Shown in pieces: positions 63,682 to 64,000 of a stretch of 64,000 nt of DNA. The DNA is from Ferrimonas sediminicola (GTDB lineage Bacteria > Pseudomonadota > Gammaproteobacteria > Enterobacterales > Shewanellaceae). Positions within the stretch are counted from its first letter, which is position 1. Each line of letters opens with the position of its first letter. The position numbers and the translations under genes were made by a program. Where the stretch lies: the NCBI RefSeq assembly GCF_005116715.1, contig NZ_SWCI01000004.1:124001-188000 (forward strand), written 5' to 3'. Below the pieces are notes generated by a model. The model worked only from the letters and a program-made list of their open reading frames with translations. It was not told the DNA's origin and made no database searches.

Positions 63682-64000
63682 GATTCCAGTACCTCCAGGA
63701 CCCGGGCGGCGGCGTCCTGCTCCGCCTTGCGGCGCGAACTGCCCCTGCCCACCACGGGTTCGTCCAGATTGCATACGCAGCAATGGACGGTAAACTGTTG
63801 ATTATGGGCGTCACCGGTGACGGTGATCACCTCGTAGGCCGGCAGGGGCTTGCGCCGCGACTGGAGCAGCTCCTGCAGACGGGTCTTGGGATCCTTCTGG
63901 CCGGCCCCGGGCTGGATGGCGTCCAGGCGGGGCTGCCACAGGGCCAGCAACACCGGCTTGCAGCACCCGATGCCACCGTCGAGGAAGATGGCGCCCAGCA
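63678..64000 (-). CDS. rnc: Ribonuclease III, C-terminal part, cut by window edge
   Basis: The last 107 codons are visible; the gene continues off the right end. [15 protein letters not shown] is the end of the catalytic domain. The double-stranded-RNA-binding domain follows: [23 protein letters not shown] and [19 protein letters not shown]. It processes rRNA precursors and structured mRNAs. rnc-era-recO-pdxJ-acpS form one coupled operon. Confidence 0.97.
   Translation of the reverse strand, partial: LGAIFLDGGIGCCKPVLLALWQPRLDAIQPGAGQKDPKTRLQELLQSRRKPLPAYEVITVTGDAHNQQFTVHCCVCNLDEPVVGRGSSRRKAEQDAAARVLEVLES

Overview
The window is a GC-rich stretch of a gammaproteobacterial chromosome. Gene content and order fit the Alteromonadales/Ferrimonas neighbourhood: a complete Na+-translocating NADH:quinone reductase operon, thr and phe operons controlled by leader peptides, the smpB-ssrA pair, a large zinc-metalloprotease lipoprotein, and soluble cytochrome c' next to a cytochrome b561. 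The genus is an inference. There is no prophage, insertion sequence, CRISPR array, tRNA or rRNA gene. Coding density is high, and nearly every gene belongs to a known family.

Layout. 0-10.5 kb: heat-shock and RNA-quality genes (dnaK start, grpE, nadK, recN, bamE, rnfH/ratA, smpB, tmRNA), with a DMT exporter, an L,D-transpeptidase-like protein, an SDR and an iron alcohol dehydrogenase inserted. dnaK and grpE each have a recognisable sigma32 promoter and recN has a LexA box. 10.7-16 kb: a five-gene operon, each gene overlapping the next by ATGA, coding for an acetyl-CoA-synthetase-like ligase, E1 alpha, E1 beta and E2 of a 2-oxoacid dehydrogenase, and an acyl carrier protein. An FNR-like box lies upstream. 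16.3-22.4 kb: nqrABCDEF-nqrM. 22.5-28.5 kb: a small secreted protein, a 1156-residue metalloprotease lipoprotein with a beta-barrel partner, then about 940 bp of AT-rich non-coding DNA. 28.2-36.4 kb: mixed housekeeping genes (zinc ribbon, methyltransferase, glutaredoxin-like, MscS, OmpA-like, SRAP/YedK, DUF924, DUF4136, SYLF, Spo0M, YciH, YqgE, RuvX). 36.4-42 kb: thrLABC and a LasT-type methyltransferase. 42-50 kb: aceK, slyD, a Usp protein, a cation/H+ antiporter, trpR with an aromatic amino acid permease, cytochrome c' and cytochrome b561. 50-64 kb: raiA-type factor, pheL-pheA, tyrA-aroF, rpsP-rimM-trmD-rplS, ffh, ypjD, corB, and acpS-pdxJ-recO-era-rnc.

Two things stand out. First, the ligase/E1/E2/ACP operon couples a lipoyl-dependent acyl-generating complex to a dedicated carrier protein and a CoA ligase, has no E3, and appears to be under anaerobic control. 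Second, the segment that is continuous in E. coli (raiA-pheA...corB-grpE-nadK...ssrA) is cut between corB and grpE here, and its halves sit in swapped order with about 40 kb of other genes between them. Smaller regulatory observations include an inverted pair of perfect DnaA boxes inside the smpB-ssrA spacer, a trpR palindrome overlapping its probable promoter, and a small ORF overlapping the nqrA start.

Start codons were chosen by Shine-Dalgarno position and by fit to the known family N-terminus, so several differ from the longest open frame. No database search was possible; family assignments rest on motifs and recall of family sequences.
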